Shown here: one piece after another, positions 55,309 to 64,000 of the stretch
Position numbering within the stretch: position 1 is the stretch's first letter
How the letters are laid out: each line of letters begins with the position of its first letter
Assembly (NCBI GenBank): GCA_003490145.1
Contig: QULQ01000002.1
Span: 3,016 to 67,015, forward strand
Origin: Lachnospiraceae bacterium OM04-12BH
GTDB taxonomy: Bacteria > Bacillota > Clostridia > Lachnospirales > Lachnospiraceae
Length of the DNA stretch: 64,000 bases
Direction: 5' to 3'
The notes under the pieces: model-generated
Seen by the model: the letters and a program-made list of their open reading frames with translations, nothing else
Database searches by the model: none
Told to the model about the DNA's origin: nothing
Position numbers and translations under genes: made by a program

Positions 55309-57132
55309 TCAGGAGGCAGCATACAGGGGCAGCATCTCCCTCAGTGACTGGAAGTCTGCAGGCCCCTTTTCCAACAGGAACTGGTGGAACCGGTACAGGG
55401 AGAAGTCCTTTTCCCACAGCACCATGGCTTCTTCCTTCAGCTTCAGGATTTCCAGATAGCCCACATAGTATTTGGGATAGCTGCAGGGCTCCTCTGTCAG
55501 ATAAGCATAAACGGAATCTACAGAAGAAGGATCAGTGATGCCGATGGTCTTAAGGATCCCGGCAACCTGCTCTTTCGAAGCTCCATCGTAATGGATAGCG
55601 ATATCAAGAAGCGAGTAGAGTCCGAGGTGGAGATTACGGTTTAACCGGCAGGCCTCGTAGTAAGCGGCAGCATGGGGATTGTGCACAGCCATTTCCCTGG
55701 CATAGTCATAAGAGAGATTTTCCGCATAGTAGGCCCAGCCCTCGGTGTAGCCGCCGTAGTGGAGAAGATACCGGAGAGCCGGTGTTTCCATTTTTTCAAG
55801 ATACTGTCTGCTGTAAATAGTCTGGTAGAGATGCCCGGGATAGCCTTCATGGGCCAGGGTGGTGTAAAGGGACAGGTTATCATGGAAATTGCTTCTGTTC
55901 AGACAGATCGTCTGAGTGCTCCAGTCATCAATCGGGGAGATCAGGTAGTAGGCAGGGCTGGTGTATTCCTCCATGGAGGAAGGAACCGTTTTTAGTACGA
56001 CAGATACAGGAGAGAGTGGATCGGAAGCACAGGGGACAGGAAAATCCTTCTGGATCCGTTCATGGAGCTGCTTTAGGGCACCGGAGGCGGAGGACAGGGA
56101 AAGATCCAGGGAAGCGGTCAGCTCACTGTCACCGATCTCAGGATATTTTGTAAGGAGTGAAATCAGGGCATTATAATTATTCTCATAGTCTTCGTAGAGA
56201 AGAAGCTTGGTTTCGGATATGGGGCGGTTACTGCCTGTAGTGGCAGAAAGAAGATACTCATAGTAAGCTTTTCCGTCAGGAAGGCTGGACAGTCCGGCTG
56301 ATGTGTGGCCATATTTCCGGAAGGAAGTAAAGGTGTCAGCCATTCTCGCGTAGGTGGGGGCAAGGACGGACTGGAGCAGGCTGTCATTTCTGGCACAGAA
56401 CACTTTCCCGTCTTCTTCACTTATACTGCCATCTTTTACGAGAAGGGAAATCTTTTCTTCAAATGTCTTCTGAAGAAAATGAGAGCCATCGAGGGCATCT
56501 TCCGGAAGAATGGTACTGCACTGCTTTATGACCTTATCTGCGGCTGCATGTGACATGAACAGACCGGCTTCTGCTTTCTCCTTTTCATAGAGAAGGAGAC
56601 CGTCAAGGTAATCACCGGACTGTTCCAGCAGGGAAAGATAATCCTCCACATCCTTTCTGCTGCGGAAGGCATAGTCGGCAAGAAGGGAAGGAAAACTGTT
56701 CTGGATCCCGCTTCCAGGGGAAAAGGGCTCCGGATAATAAGGGAAGGCGGTGGCTTTCAGCTGGGACTGCAGATAGCGTTCTGTCAGCAGACAGGTATAG
56801 GCATCCTCGGAAGAGAGGTGGTCCGTTGAGATCCTGGAAAGCACGGACAGTGCATTTTTCAGGGAGGCAGTCTCCTTTTCCCGGTCTTCTTCTGCGCCGG
56901 TGTAAACAGGAAGAACGGGATCTTCATTAAAACCATAGGTGGAAGGATCAGCGATCAGGTAATGAAGCGTAAGAGTGTTGCCGGACAGCTCCGTATGAAA
57001 CAGCTTTGATGAATACAGACGGAAAAGAAGGGAATCACTGCGGAAAACCAAAAAGCTGCCGGCAAGGAGTACGAGCAGGAGGAGCATAACGGGAACAAGA
57101 TATTTTTTTTGACGGAAGAAATGATATTTCAA
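55309..57132 (-). CDS. DUF885 family protein, putative metallopeptidase-like
   Basis: 607 residues. A signal anchor (about 11-31) precedes a large helical DUF885 domain with the metal-binding motif TLAHEGYPGHLYQ and ENLSYDY near the C-terminal third; these resemble M3/M32-like zinc peptidases. Function is unproven. TTG 57132 has AGGGAG six bases upstream. Length fits the family (550-620). It is transcribed alone. Confidence 0.9.
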   Translation of the reverse strand: MKYHFFRQKKYLVPVMLLLLVLLAGSFLVFRSDSLLFRLYSSKLFHTELSGNTLTLHYLIADPSTYGFNEDPVLPVYTGAEEDREKETASLKNALSVLSRISTDHLSSEDAYTCLLTERYLQSQLKATAFPYYPEPFSPGSGIQNSFPSLLADYAFRSRKDVEDYLSLLEQSGDYLDGLLLYEKEKAEAGLFMSHAAADKVIKQCSTILPEDALDGSHFLQKTFEEKISLLVKDGSISEEDGKVFCARNDSLLQSVLAPTYARMADTFTSFRKYGHTSAGLSSLPDGKAYYEYLLSATTGSNRPISETKLLLYEDYENNYNALISLLTKYPEIGDSELTASLDLSLSSASGALKQLHERIQKDFPVPCASDPLSPVSVVLKTVPSSMEEYTSPAYYLISPIDDWSTQTICLNRSNFHDNLSLYTTLAHEGYPGHLYQTIYSRQYLEKMETPALRYLLHYGGYTEGWAYYAENLSYDYAREMAVHNPHAAAYYEACRLNRNLHLGLYSLLDIAIHYDGASKEQVAGILKTIGITDPSSVDSVYAYLTEEPCSYPKYYVGYLEILKLKEEAMVLWEKDFSLYRFHQFLLEKGPADFQSLREMLPLYAAS

Positions 57133-57235
57133 GGAAAACTCCCTAAAGAGGACTTCTATCCATTATATGCGGTGCGATAAGGGAAAATGCTGTAAAAATG
57201 CCCTGTTAATGGGAAAATCAGAGCAACAATTAACG

Positions 57236-57264
57236 TAGACGGAAGTATGGCAATATGATAGAAT
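57236..57264 (+). promoter_or_regulatory. Possible promoter of the transketolase operon
   Basis: TAGACG (57236-57241), 17-bp spacer and TAGAAT (57259-57264), 45 bases before the start codon. Confidence 0.5.
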
Positions 57265-57308
57265 AAAAAAGGTTAAAAAAATGTTTTTTCGGGTAAACGG
57301 AGGTAAGC

Positions 57309-58151
57309 ATGAATAATCTGGAGCTAAAGAAAATGGCCAATGAAGTGCGTAAGGGCATCGTAACGGCTGTCCACAGCGCAAAGGCAGGTCATCCTGGTGG
57401 ATCCCTGTCTGCAGCAGATATTTTTACGTATCTGTATTTTGAAGAAATGAATATTGATCCTGCTGATCCGGGGAAAGCAGACAGAGACCGGTTTGTACTG
57501 TCCAAGGGACATACAGCCCCCGGACTTTACTCTGCACTGGCGCACAGAGGATATTTCCCAGTTGAGGATCTCAAGACCCTGAGAAAGCTGGGTTCCTATC
57601 TGCAGGGACATCCCTGTATGCAGCATATTCCCGGTGTGGATATGTCAAGCGGATCTCTTGGGCAGGGTATTTCCGCAGCAACAGGAATGGCACTTGGTGC
57701 CAAGCTGGATCAGAGTGATGTCAGAGTATATACACTCCTTGGAGATGGTGAGATCCAGGAGGGACAGGTATGGGAGGCATCCATGTTTGCCGGATTCCGT
57801 AAGCTGGACAACCTGGTAGTGATCGTAGATAATAACGGACTGCAGATCGACGGAGCAGTAGATCAGGTATGCTCTCCTTATCCAATCGATGAAAAGTTCA
57901 AGGCTTTCAACTTCCATGTGATCAATGTGGATGCTCACGATTTTGATGCCCTTCGCGCGGCCTTCAAGGAAGCAAGAGAGACCAAGGGTATGCCAACAGC
58001 AATCATTGCTCACAGCATCAAGGGCAAGGGCGTTTCCTTCATGGAAGGACAGGCAGGCTGGCATGGCAAGGCACCTAACGATGAAGAGTATGCTATCGCA
58101 ATGGCAGATCTTGAGAAGATCAGCGAAGAGCTGAAGAAGGAGGAAGCATAA
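57309..58151 (+). CDS. Transketolase, N-terminal subunit
   Basis: 280 residues, the thiamine diphosphate-binding half of a split transketolase. SAKAGHPGGSLSAADIFTYLYF, SKGHTAPGLYSALA, MSSGSLGQGIS and the ThDP motif GDGEIQEGQVWEA...VDNN are present. It transfers C2 units between sugar phosphates together with the C-terminal subunit encoded 1 base overlapping. ATG 57309 follows GGAGG. Confidence 0.95.
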   Translation: MNNLELKKMANEVRKGIVTAVHSAKAGHPGGSLSAADIFTYLYFEEMNIDPADPGKADRDRFVLSKGHTAPGLYSALAHRGYFPVEDLKTLRKLGSYLQGHPCMQHIPGVDMSSGSLGQGISAATGMALGAKLDQSDVRVYTLLGDGEIQEGQVWEASMFAGFRKLDNLVVIVDNNGLQIDGAVDQVCSPYPIDEKFKAFNFHVINVDAHDFDALRAAFKEARETKGMPTAIIAHSIKGKGVSFMEGQAGWHGKAPNDEEYAIAMADLEKISEELKKEEA

Positions 58152-59092
58152 TGGCAGAGGTAAAGAAGATCGCGACCAGAGAAAGCTACGGCAATGCGCT
58201 GGTAGAGCTGGGAGCAGAATATCCGGAACTTGTTGTGCTTGACGCAGATCTTGCAGCAGCGACCAAGACAGGTGTATTTAAGAAAGCGTATCCGGACAGG
58301 CATATTGATTGTGGTATTGCAGAATGTAATATGATGGGAATTGCAGCGGGACTGGCTACCATGGGTAAGATCCCCTTCGCCAGCAGCTTTGCTATGTTTG
58401 CAGCAGGCAGAGCCTTTGAGCAGGTAAGAAATTCTATCGGCTATCCTCATCTGAATGTAAAGATCGGTGCAACCCATGCAGGAATCACCGTAGGAGAGGA
58501 TGGTGCGACTCATCAGTGTAATGAGGATATCGCCCTGATGAGAACCATTCCCGGAATGGTAGTTATGTGCCCGGCAGATGATATTGAAGCCAAGGCAGCA
58601 GTAAGGGCAGCTGTTGAGCATGAAGGTCCTGTTTATCTCCGCTTTGGACGTGCAGCATGTCCGGTGATCAATGACAGGCCTGATTACAAATTCGAGATCG
58701 GCAAGGGAACCGTAGTCAGAGAAGGAAGTGACCTGACCATCGTTGCAACTGGTATCTGTGTAGGTAATGCACTGGAAGCAGCAGAGATGCTGGCAGCTGA
58801 TGGCATCAGCGCAGAGGTCATCAATATCTGCACGATCAAGCCTCTTGACGAGGAACTGATCATCAGATCTGCAAAGAAGACCGGCAAGGTTGTGACTGCG
58901 GAAGAGCATTCTGTGATCGGCGGACTTGGCAGCGCTGTCTGTGATGCACTCTGCAAGAGCTATCCAGTACCGGTAATGAAGATTGGTATGCAGGATTGCT
59001 TTGGTGAGTCAGGATCTGCTTCTGCACTGCTTGAGAAGTACAAGCTGGATGGCAAGGGCATTTATGGGCAGATCAGTGATTTTCTGAAATAA
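58151..59092 (+). CDS. Transketolase, C-terminal subunit
   Basis: 313 residues containing the pyrimidine-binding domain (RESYGNALVELG, DADLAAATKTGVFKKAYPDRHIDCGIAECNMMGIAAGLA with the catalytic Glu) and the C-terminal domain (VTAEEHSVIGGLGSAV). It completes the split transketolase. Its ATG overlaps the stop codon of the N-terminal subunit by one base. Rpe follows, so the operon serves the pentose phosphate pathway. Confidence 0.95.
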   Translation: MAEVKKIATRESYGNALVELGAEYPELVVLDADLAAATKTGVFKKAYPDRHIDCGIAECNMMGIAAGLATMGKIPFASSFAMFAAGRAFEQVRNSIGYPHLNVKIGATHAGITVGEDGATHQCNEDIALMRTIPGMVVMCPADDIEAKAAVRAAVEHEGPVYLRFGRAACPVINDRPDYKFEIGKGTVVREGSDLTIVATGICVGNALEAAEMLAADGISAEVINICTIKPLDEELIIRSAKKTGKVVTAEEHSVIGGLGSAVCDALCKSYPVPVMKIGMQDCFGESGSASALLEKYKLDGKGIYGQISDFLK

Positions 59093-59122
59093 AGGGATAA
59101 AGAATCTGGAGATAGAATAATT

Positions 59123-59812
59123 ATGTACATTTTGGCACCATCCCTGCTTGCAGCGGATTTTACAATACTGGGAGAACAGATCAGGGAGATACAGAAAGCA
59201 GGTGTGAATTATCTGCATATTGATGTTATGGACGGTATGTTTGTACCTAGTATTTCCTTTGGTATGCCGCTGATTGCTTCAATCAGGAGTGCAACCACCC
59301 AGTTTTTTGATGTACATCTGATGATTACAGATCCTATTCGTTATATTAAAGACTTTGCGGAATGTGGTGCGGATGGCATCACATTCCATTTAGAGGCGGC
59401 AGACCATGTGGATGAGGTCATTGACAGGATCCATTCCCTGGGACTGAAGGCGGGACTTTCTATAAAACCCTCCACGCCACTGGAAGAGGTGTATCCTTAT
59501 CTGCCAAAGCTGGATACTGTCCTCATTATGAGTGTAGAGCCGGGATTTGGCGGACAGGCCTTTATGGATGAGGCCTATGGGCGTATTGCAGAGCTTCGTA
59601 AATATATTAACAGCCACTGCCTTCCGGTGAAAATAGAGGTAGATGGCGGTATCGGCAAGAAAAATGTACGGGAAGTTCTGAGGGCAGGAGCCGATATCTG
59701 TGTAGCAGGATCAGCAGTATTCAAGAAGAGAAGCATCAGTGAGAATATCGCACACTTCATGGAGGCATTCCATGAATGTGAAGAAGAGGCCGGAAAGCCG
59801 GTTGCTGAATAA
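59123..59812 (+). CDS. rpe: Ribulose-phosphate 3-epimerase
   Basis: 229 residues, TIM barrel. LAPSLLAADFTILGEQ, DVMDGMFVPSISFG with catalytic Asp, DVHLMITDP, and IEVDGGIGKKNV with the second Asp identify Rpe. It interconverts ribulose-5-phosphate and xylulose-5-phosphate. It follows the transketolase genes by 30 bases. Confidence 0.95.
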   Translation: MYILAPSLLAADFTILGEQIREIQKAGVNYLHIDVMDGMFVPSISFGMPLIASIRSATTQFFDVHLMITDPIRYIKDFAECGADGITFHLEAADHVDEVIDRIHSLGLKAGLSIKPSTPLEEVYPYLPKLDTVLIMSVEPGFGGQAFMDEAYGRIAELRKYINSHCLPVKIEVDGGIGKKNVREVLRAGADICVAGSAVFKKRSISENIAHFMEAFHECEEEAGKPVAE

Positions 59813-59843
59813 GGCCTGTTAGAAGGCCTGGAACCGAGGATAT

Positions 59844-60716
59844 ATGGAAAAACTGGGAAGAAATGACATGTGCTGGTGCGGCAGCGGTAAGAAGTACAAG
59901 AACTGTCACATGGCACTTGATGAAAAGATCCATCATTACGCATTGCAGGGGCATATCGTCCCGACACACGATATCCTGAAAACACCGGAACAGATCCAGG
60001 GAATCCGTGACAGCAGTGTGATCAATATTGCAGTACTGGATGAAGTGGCGAAGATGATAAAGCCGGGTGTCAGCACAGAAGAGATCGACAGACTGGTTTA
60101 TGATGTGACAACAAGGATGGGCGGTATTCCCGCACCTTTGAACTATGAAGGCTTTCCGAAGAGTGTCTGCACATCTATTGATGAAGTGGTATGTCACGGA
60201 ATCCCTTCCCCTGAAAGGATCCTGAAGGAGGGGGAGATCGTCAACGTAGATGTTTCTACCATATATAAAGGTTACTTCTCCGATTCCTCCAGAATGTTCT
60301 GCATTGGAGAGGTCAGTGAGGAAAAGAAAAAGCTGGTGCAGGTAACGAAGGAGTGCGTGGAGCTTGGCCTTGAACAGGTAAAGCCCTGGAACTTCCTTGG
60401 AGACATGGCTCAGGTGATCAATGACCATGCGAAGGCAAATGGCTACAGCGTGGTGGTAGACATCGGTGGACATGGCGTTGGACTTGAATTCCATGAGGAG
60501 CCCTTTGTCAGCTATGTTACCAGGAAGGGTACAGAAATGCTGATGGTTCCCGGTATGGTATTTACCATTGAGCCTATGGTCAATATGGGAACCTGTGAGG
60601 TCTATATAGATGATGAAGATGGCTGGACTGTTTATACAGAAGACGGCAAGCCGTCAGCCCAGTGGGAGATTACGGTTGCTGTTACAGAAACTGGGCATGA
60701 AGTACTAACCTATTAA
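59844..60716 (+). CDS. map: Methionine aminopeptidase with SEC-C zinc motif
   Basis: 290 residues. An N-terminal SEC-C motif CxCx8CH (Cys10, Cys12, Cys21, His22, in CWCGSGKKYKNCH) precedes a type I MetAP domain with metal ligands in VNVDVSTIYKGYFSDSS, HGVGLEFHEEPFV and a Glu near FTIEPM. It removes the initiator Met; the SEC-C part may bind ribosomal RNA or SecB-like partners. The same extension occurs in other clostridial MetAPs. ATG 59844 follows GAGGA. Confidence 0.94.
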   Translation: MEKLGRNDMCWCGSGKKYKNCHMALDEKIHHYALQGHIVPTHDILKTPEQIQGIRDSSVINIAVLDEVAKMIKPGVSTEEIDRLVYDVTTRMGGIPAPLNYEGFPKSVCTSIDEVVCHGIPSPERILKEGEIVNVDVSTIYKGYFSDSSRMFCIGEVSEEKKKLVQVTKECVELGLEQVKPWNFLGDMAQVINDHAKANGYSVVVDIGGHGVGLEFHEEPFVSYVTRKGTEMLMVPGMVFTIEPMVNMGTCEVYIDDEDGWTVYTEDGKPSAQWEITVAVTETGHEVLTY

Positions 60717-60727
60717 TTGAAATCCGC

Positions 60728-60757
60728 TTGCCAACCCCTGTGAAAACGTGATACTAT
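60728..60757 (+). promoter_or_regulatory. Promoter of the ZTP-riboswitch purine operon
   Basis: TTGCCA (60728-60733), 18-bp spacer, TACTAT (60752-60757). The -10 box is half of the perfect inverted repeat TACTATA-AA-TATAGTA (60752-60767), which could be an operator or cruciform. Confidence 0.65.
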
Positions 60758-60771
60758 AAATATAGTAACGG

Positions 60772-60894
60772 ACTGCGCAACTGGCGGAAGACAGGAGTCA
60801 AAAACTGTTGTGAGAGTACTCACGGGAAGCGTGGTAATAAATAAAATGCCGACCGCCTGGGCGAACACTTTTGAAGTGCCGCTCAGGCGGTTCT
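60772..60894 (+). ncRNA. ZTP (pfl) riboswitch with terminator
   Basis: The 5' strand ACTGCGC (60772-60778) pairs with GCGTGGT (60829-60835) as P1, around the conserved ACTGGCGGA internal motif. The conserved 3' half CCGACCGCCTGGGC (60849-60862) is present. Downstream CGCTCAGGCGGT can pair with ACCGCCTGGGCG to form a terminator stem followed by TCTTTC, so ligand binding would prevent termination. Positions of conserved blocks match the pfl/ZTP class, which senses ZMP/ZTP. The genes controlled are IMP cyclohydrolase and AICAR transformylase, which consume the ligand's precursor. Confidence 0.9.
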
Positions 60895-60959
60895 TTCATT
60901 ACCATGCATGTGAAAATGATCATGCAGACCATTTGAAACTCAAAACAAGGAGGATAACC

Positions 60960-61673
60960 ATGAAACAACTGTCACTGAAGGAAGAATTACAGAACAATGC
61001 ATATCCCGGCAGAGGCATCGTGATCGGGAAATCAGCCAACGGCAGATATGCAGTCACAGCCTATTTTATCATGGGAAGAAGCACGAACAGCAGGAACAGG
61101 GTTTTTGTTGAGGATGGAGAAGGCATCCGTACACAAGCATTTGACCCATCCAAGCTGGAGGATCCCAGTCTGATCATCTATGCGCCAGTCAGAGTACTCG
61201 GGAATAAGACGATCGTAACAAACGGAGACCAGACAGATACCATTTATGAAGGAATGGATAAGCAGCTTACCTTTGAGCAGTCCTTAAGGAGCAGGGAATT
61301 CGAGCCGGACGATCCTAATTATACCCCTCGTATTTCCGGCATCATTCACATTGAGAACGGCGGCTACAACTATGCGATGTCCATTTTGAAGAGCAACAAC
61401 GGTAATCCGGACAGCTGTAACAGATATACTTTTGCCTATGAGAATCCGGCAGCAGGAGAGGGACATTTTATCCATACCTATATGCATGACGGCAATCCCC
61501 TTCCCAGCTTTGAAGGAGAACCAAAGCTGGTAGCAATCCCGGATGATATGGATGCTTTCACAGATATGCTATGGGAGAGCCTGAATGAGGACAACAAGGT
61601 ATCCCTGTTTGTCCGTTATATCGAGATTGAAACCGGCAGATATACCACCAGAATCATGAACAAAAATAAATAG
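60960..61673 (+). CDS. IMP cyclohydrolase (PurO-type)
   Basis: 237 residues matching the IMP cyclohydrolase family first known from archaea (PurO), with [36 protein letters not shown] [22 protein letters not shown] and [16 protein letters not shown]. It closes formyl-AICAR to IMP, the last step of purine synthesis. ATG 60960 follows AAGGAGG. The frame is open upstream to 60810 only across the riboswitch, so the longer start is rejected. Confidence 0.9.
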   Translation: MKQLSLKEELQNNAYPGRGIVIGKSANGRYAVTAYFIMGRSTNSRNRVFVEDGEGIRTQAFDPSKLEDPSLIIYAPVRVLGNKTIVTNGDQTDTIYEGMDKQLTFEQSLRSREFEPDDPNYTPRISGIIHIENGGYNYAMSILKSNNGNPDSCNRYTFAYENPAAGEGHFIHTYMHDGNPLPSFEGEPKLVAIPDDMDAFTDMLWESLNEDNKVSLFVRYIEIETGRYTTRIMNKNK

Positions 61674-61701
61674 AGAGCTGTCTTACGAAGGGAGAAATAC
61701 G

Positions 61702-62880
61702 ATGAAAGAAATTCAGTTAAAATATGGATGCAACCCGAATCAGAAGCCGTCCCGTATCTTCATGGAGGATGGCAGTGAGCTTCCGGTTACCGTTTTAAAC
61801 GGCAGACCCGGCTACATCAACTTTCTGGATGCCTTTAACGGCTGGCAGCTTGTAAAGGAACTGAAGGCAGCCACAGGACTTCCGGCAGCTACTTCCTTTA
61901 AGCATGTATCTCCTGCAGGGGCAGCAGTGGGACTTCCACTGTCAGAAACGCTTGCAAAGATCTACTGGGTGGATGACCTTGGAGAGCTTTCTCCCCTTGC
62001 CTGTGCATATGCGAGAGCAAGAGGTGCAGACCGTATGAGCTCCTTTGGTGATTTCATCGCACTGTCAGATGTCTGTGATGTGGACACGGCAAGACTGATT
62101 AAGAGAGAGGTATCAGACGGTGTGATCGCACCGGGATATACAGAGGAAGCACTGGAGCTGTTAAAGGCCAAGAAAAAGGGTGCTTACAATGTGATCCAGA
62201 TCGATGAATCCTATGTGCCTGCGCCGATCGAGCGAAAGCAGGTATATGGTATCACCTTTGAACAGGGCAGAAATGAACTGGTAATCAACGAAGAGCTGTT
62301 CTCCAATATCGTAACGAAGAATAAAGAGCTTCCTGAGCAGGCAGTGATTGATATGAAGATCGCTCTGATCACGCTGAAGTATACGCAGTCCAACTCTGTA
62401 TGCTATGTAAAGGACGGACAGGCCATTGGCATCGGTGCGGGACAGCAGTCCAGGATCCATTGTACCAGGCTGGCAGGCCAGAAGGCAGACAACTGGTTCC
62501 TGCGTCAGTCGCCCCAGGTTATGAACCTTAAGTTTGTGGACGGCCTTGGCAGGGCAGACAGGGATAATGCGATTGATGTTTACATGGGTGATGAATGTAT
62601 GGATGTCCTTGCAGAAGGCGCATGGCAGCGTGTATTCAAGGAGAAGCCTGAAGAGTTTACCAGAGAGGAAAAGAGAGCATGGCTTGACAGTCTCACCGGT
62701 GTAACGGTTGGCTCAGATGCATTCTTTCCTTTCTCTGACAATGTGGAGCGTGCCCATAAGAGCGGCGTGAAATACATTGTACAGCCTGGCGGCTCCGTCA
62801 GGGATGATGCAGTGATCGAATGCTGCGACAAGTATGATATGGTGATGGCATTTACCGGTATCCGCCTGTTCCACCATTAA
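61702..62880 (+). CDS. purH: Phosphoribosylaminoimidazolecarboxamide formyltransferase (AICARFT-only PurH)
   Basis: 392 residues with the AICARFT domain ([32 protein letters not shown] with the catalytic Lys-His, [52 protein letters not shown]). It lacks the N-terminal MGS-like cyclohydrolase domain of bifunctional PurH, so the upstream IMP cyclohydrolase supplies that step. It formylates AICAR using 10-formyl-tetrahydrofolate. It follows the cyclohydrolase by 28 bases. Confidence 0.95.
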   Translation: MKEIQLKYGCNPNQKPSRIFMEDGSELPVTVLNGRPGYINFLDAFNGWQLVKELKAATGLPAATSFKHVSPAGAAVGLPLSETLAKIYWVDDLGELSPLACAYARARGADRMSSFGDFIALSDVCDVDTARLIKREVSDGVIAPGYTEEALELLKAKKKGAYNVIQIDESYVPAPIERKQVYGITFEQGRNELVINEELFSNIVTKNKELPEQAVIDMKIALITLKYTQSNSVCYVKDGQAIGIGAGQQSRIHCTRLAGQKADNWFLRQSPQVMNLKFVDGLGRADRDNAIDVYMGDECMDVLAEGAWQRVFKEKPEEFTREEKRAWLDSLTGVTVGSDAFFPFSDNVERAHKSGVKYIVQPGGSVRDDAVIECCDKYDMVMAFTGIRLFHH

Positions 62881-62912
62881 AATATAAAATGTATTGGGAA
62901 AGGGGTTTCCTT

Positions 62913-64000
62913 ATGCTTGATGTAGTAATTATCGGTGCGGGCGTCAGCGGCTGCGCCATTGCAAGAGAGCTTTCCAGAGAAAGGCTGCAGATCGCAGTGC
63001 TGGAAAAGAGTACAGATGTATGCGAAGGTACTTCCAAGGCGAACAGTGGTATCGCCCATGCCGGCTTTGATGCTAAGCCGGGAACACTGATGGCAAGGCT
63101 TAACCTTAAGGGAAGCGAAATGATGGAAAAGCTCTCCAAGGAGCTGGATTTTCCTTATAAGAAAAACGGATCTCTTGTTCTTTGCTTTAATGAAAAAGAT
63201 ATGGATAAGCTGGAGGAGCTGAAAGAGCGTGGAGAAAAGAACGGGGTGCGCGAGATCTCCATTCTGAATCAGGAAGAGCTCCGGAAGCTGGAGCCGGAGG
63301 TGGGAGAGAGTGCTGTGGCAGCGTTGTATGCGCCTACAGGTGCGATCATCTGTCCCTTTGGCCTTACTATTGCGCTGGCGGAGAATGCGGCGGTGAACGG
63401 TGCAGAGTTCCATTTCGGAGCAGAAGTAACAGGAATCAAAAAGACAGAAAACGGTTACCTTGTCAGCACCACAAAGGGCGGTTTTGAGACAAAGACAGTT
63501 ATCAATGCCGCCGGTGTATATGCTGACAGGATTCATAATATGGTCTGCTCCGAAGAGGACAGACTTACGATCACACCGAGAAAGGGTGAGTACCAGCTTT
63601 TCGATAAGAAGGTAGGAAATCTGGTATCCCATACGCTGTTCCAGCTCCCTACAGTGCTTGGCAAGGGTGTTCTCGTAACCCCTACAGTACACGGCAATCT
63701 TCTGATCGGTCCTACTGCAGAGGATATTCCTGATAAGGACGGAACGGACACGACAGCGGAAGGACTTTCTGATATCATGCAGAAGGCATCCTTAAGTGTG
63801 AAAAAGATCCCGGCAGGAGCTGTGATCACATCCTTTGCAGGACTTCGTGCCCATGGGGATCGGGGTGACTTTATTATCGGTGAAGTGAAGGGAGCAGAAG
63901 GCTTCTTTGATGTGGCTGGTATGGAATCACCGGGACTTACCTGTGCACCGGCAGTCGGCGAATATGTGGCAGCACTTGTGAAGGATAAGCTGCATCCGGA
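62913..64000 (+). CDS. GlpA-like FAD-dependent oxidoreductase, 3' end beyond window
   Basis: At least 362 residues; the gene runs off the right edge. A FAD-binding Rossmann site VVIIGAGVSGCAIARELS opens it, followed by EKSTDVCEGTSKANSGIAHAGFD, NAAGVYADRI and TPRKGEYQLFDK, typical of the DAO family that includes GlpA and L-2-hydroxyglutarate oxidase. Clostridial homologues often have a C-terminal BFD-like iron-sulfur domain and form a glycerol-3-phosphate dehydrogenase with neighbouring genes, which cannot be seen here. ATG 62913 follows AAAGGGG with seven bases spacing. Confidence 0.9.
   Translation, partial: MLDVVIIGAGVSGCAIARELSRERLQIAVLEKSTDVCEGTSKANSGIAHAGFDAKPGTLMARLNLKGSEMMEKLSKELDFPYKKNGSLVLCFNEKDMDKLEELKERGEKNGVREISILNQEELRKLEPEVGESAVAALYAPTGAIICPFGLTIALAENAAVNGAEFHFGAEVTGIKKTENGYLVSTTKGGFETKTVINAAGVYADRIHNMVCSEEDRLTITPRKGEYQLFDKKVGNLVSHTLFQLPTVLGKGVLVTPTVHGNLLIGPTAEDIPDKDGTDTTAEGLSDIMQKASLSVKKIPAGAVITSFAGLRAHGDRGDFIIGEVKGAEGFFDVAGMESPGLTCAPAVGEYVAALVKDKLHP

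Noticed and set aside
60810..60959. 50-codon upstream extension of the IMP cyclohydrolase frame
   Set aside because: It lies over the ZTP aptamer and terminator, and a strong AAGGAGG directs the start to 60960.

Overview
The window looks like a chromosome segment of an anaerobic, gut-type Firmicute of the Lachnospiraceae (Blautia-like). This rests on moderate GC with strong AGGAGG ribosome sites, TTG/GTG starts, tRNA genes without encoded CCA, SpmB, a split transketolase, a ZTP riboswitch ahead of separate IMP cyclohydrolase and AICAR formyltransferase genes, and a yaaO/yaaR/holB/ricT/trmN6/rsmI gene order like that of Bacillus subtilis. The genus is inferred, not proven. I see no prophage, insertion sequence or CRISPR array.

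Layout. 1-618: tRNA array (Asp partial, Val, Thr, Tyr, fMet, Phe) and its terminator. 884-9558: a LacI-regulated catabolic operon with a beta-propeller-like protein, a tripartite tricarboxylate-type transporter (TctC, TctB, TctA), a xylose-isomerase-like TIM barrel, a YhcH protein, a Gfo/Idh oxidoreductase and a DapA/NanA-family lyase; the substrate is unknown and probably an acidic sugar. 9726-12221: an orphan hybrid histidine kinase. 12309-20437: housekeeping run (HD protein, Orn/Lys/Arg decarboxylase, pyruvate kinase, guanylate-kinase-like protein, YaaR, HolB, RicT, TrmN6, RsmI). 20474-27611: thioesterase, DegV, an asymmetric heterodimeric ABC exporter, MATE and EamA transporters.

27678-31560: minus-strand SGNH esterase and VanW protein, tRNA-Gly, then a plus-strand chemoreceptor. 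31643-42436: a sialic acid locus, with a RpiR repressor and lipoprotein leftward, and ABC transporter, NanA, YhcH, NanE, NanK and SGNH esterase rightward, followed by a second chemoreceptor. Two copies of a 15-bp palindrome lie between the divergent arms, one of them inside the promoter spacer of the transporter operon. 42598-47575: an AraC regulator, a GH3 beta-glycosidase pseudogene (one amber codon plus two frame-compensating indels), a GH130 phosphorylase and a second AraC regulator. 47666-50358: galK and galT.

50360-57132: B12-type radical SAM protein, SpmB without SpmA, a HEPN/MNT toxin-antitoxin pair behind an AT-rich stretch, an AEC transporter, a membrane-anchored Mrr-like nuclease and a DUF885 protein. 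57309-60716: split transketolase, ribulose-phosphate epimerase and methionine aminopeptidase with a SEC-C zinc finger. 60728-62880: promoter, ZTP riboswitch with terminator, IMP cyclohydrolase and AICAR transformylase. 62913-end: start of a GlpA-like FAD oxidoreductase cut by the window edge.

Overall theme: glycan and acidic-sugar scavenging (sialic acid, an unidentified sugar acid, beta-mannosides, galactose) embedded in core metabolism. Two paralogous lyase plus YhcH sets sit 27-30 kb apart, one served by a TTT transporter and one by an ABC transporter.
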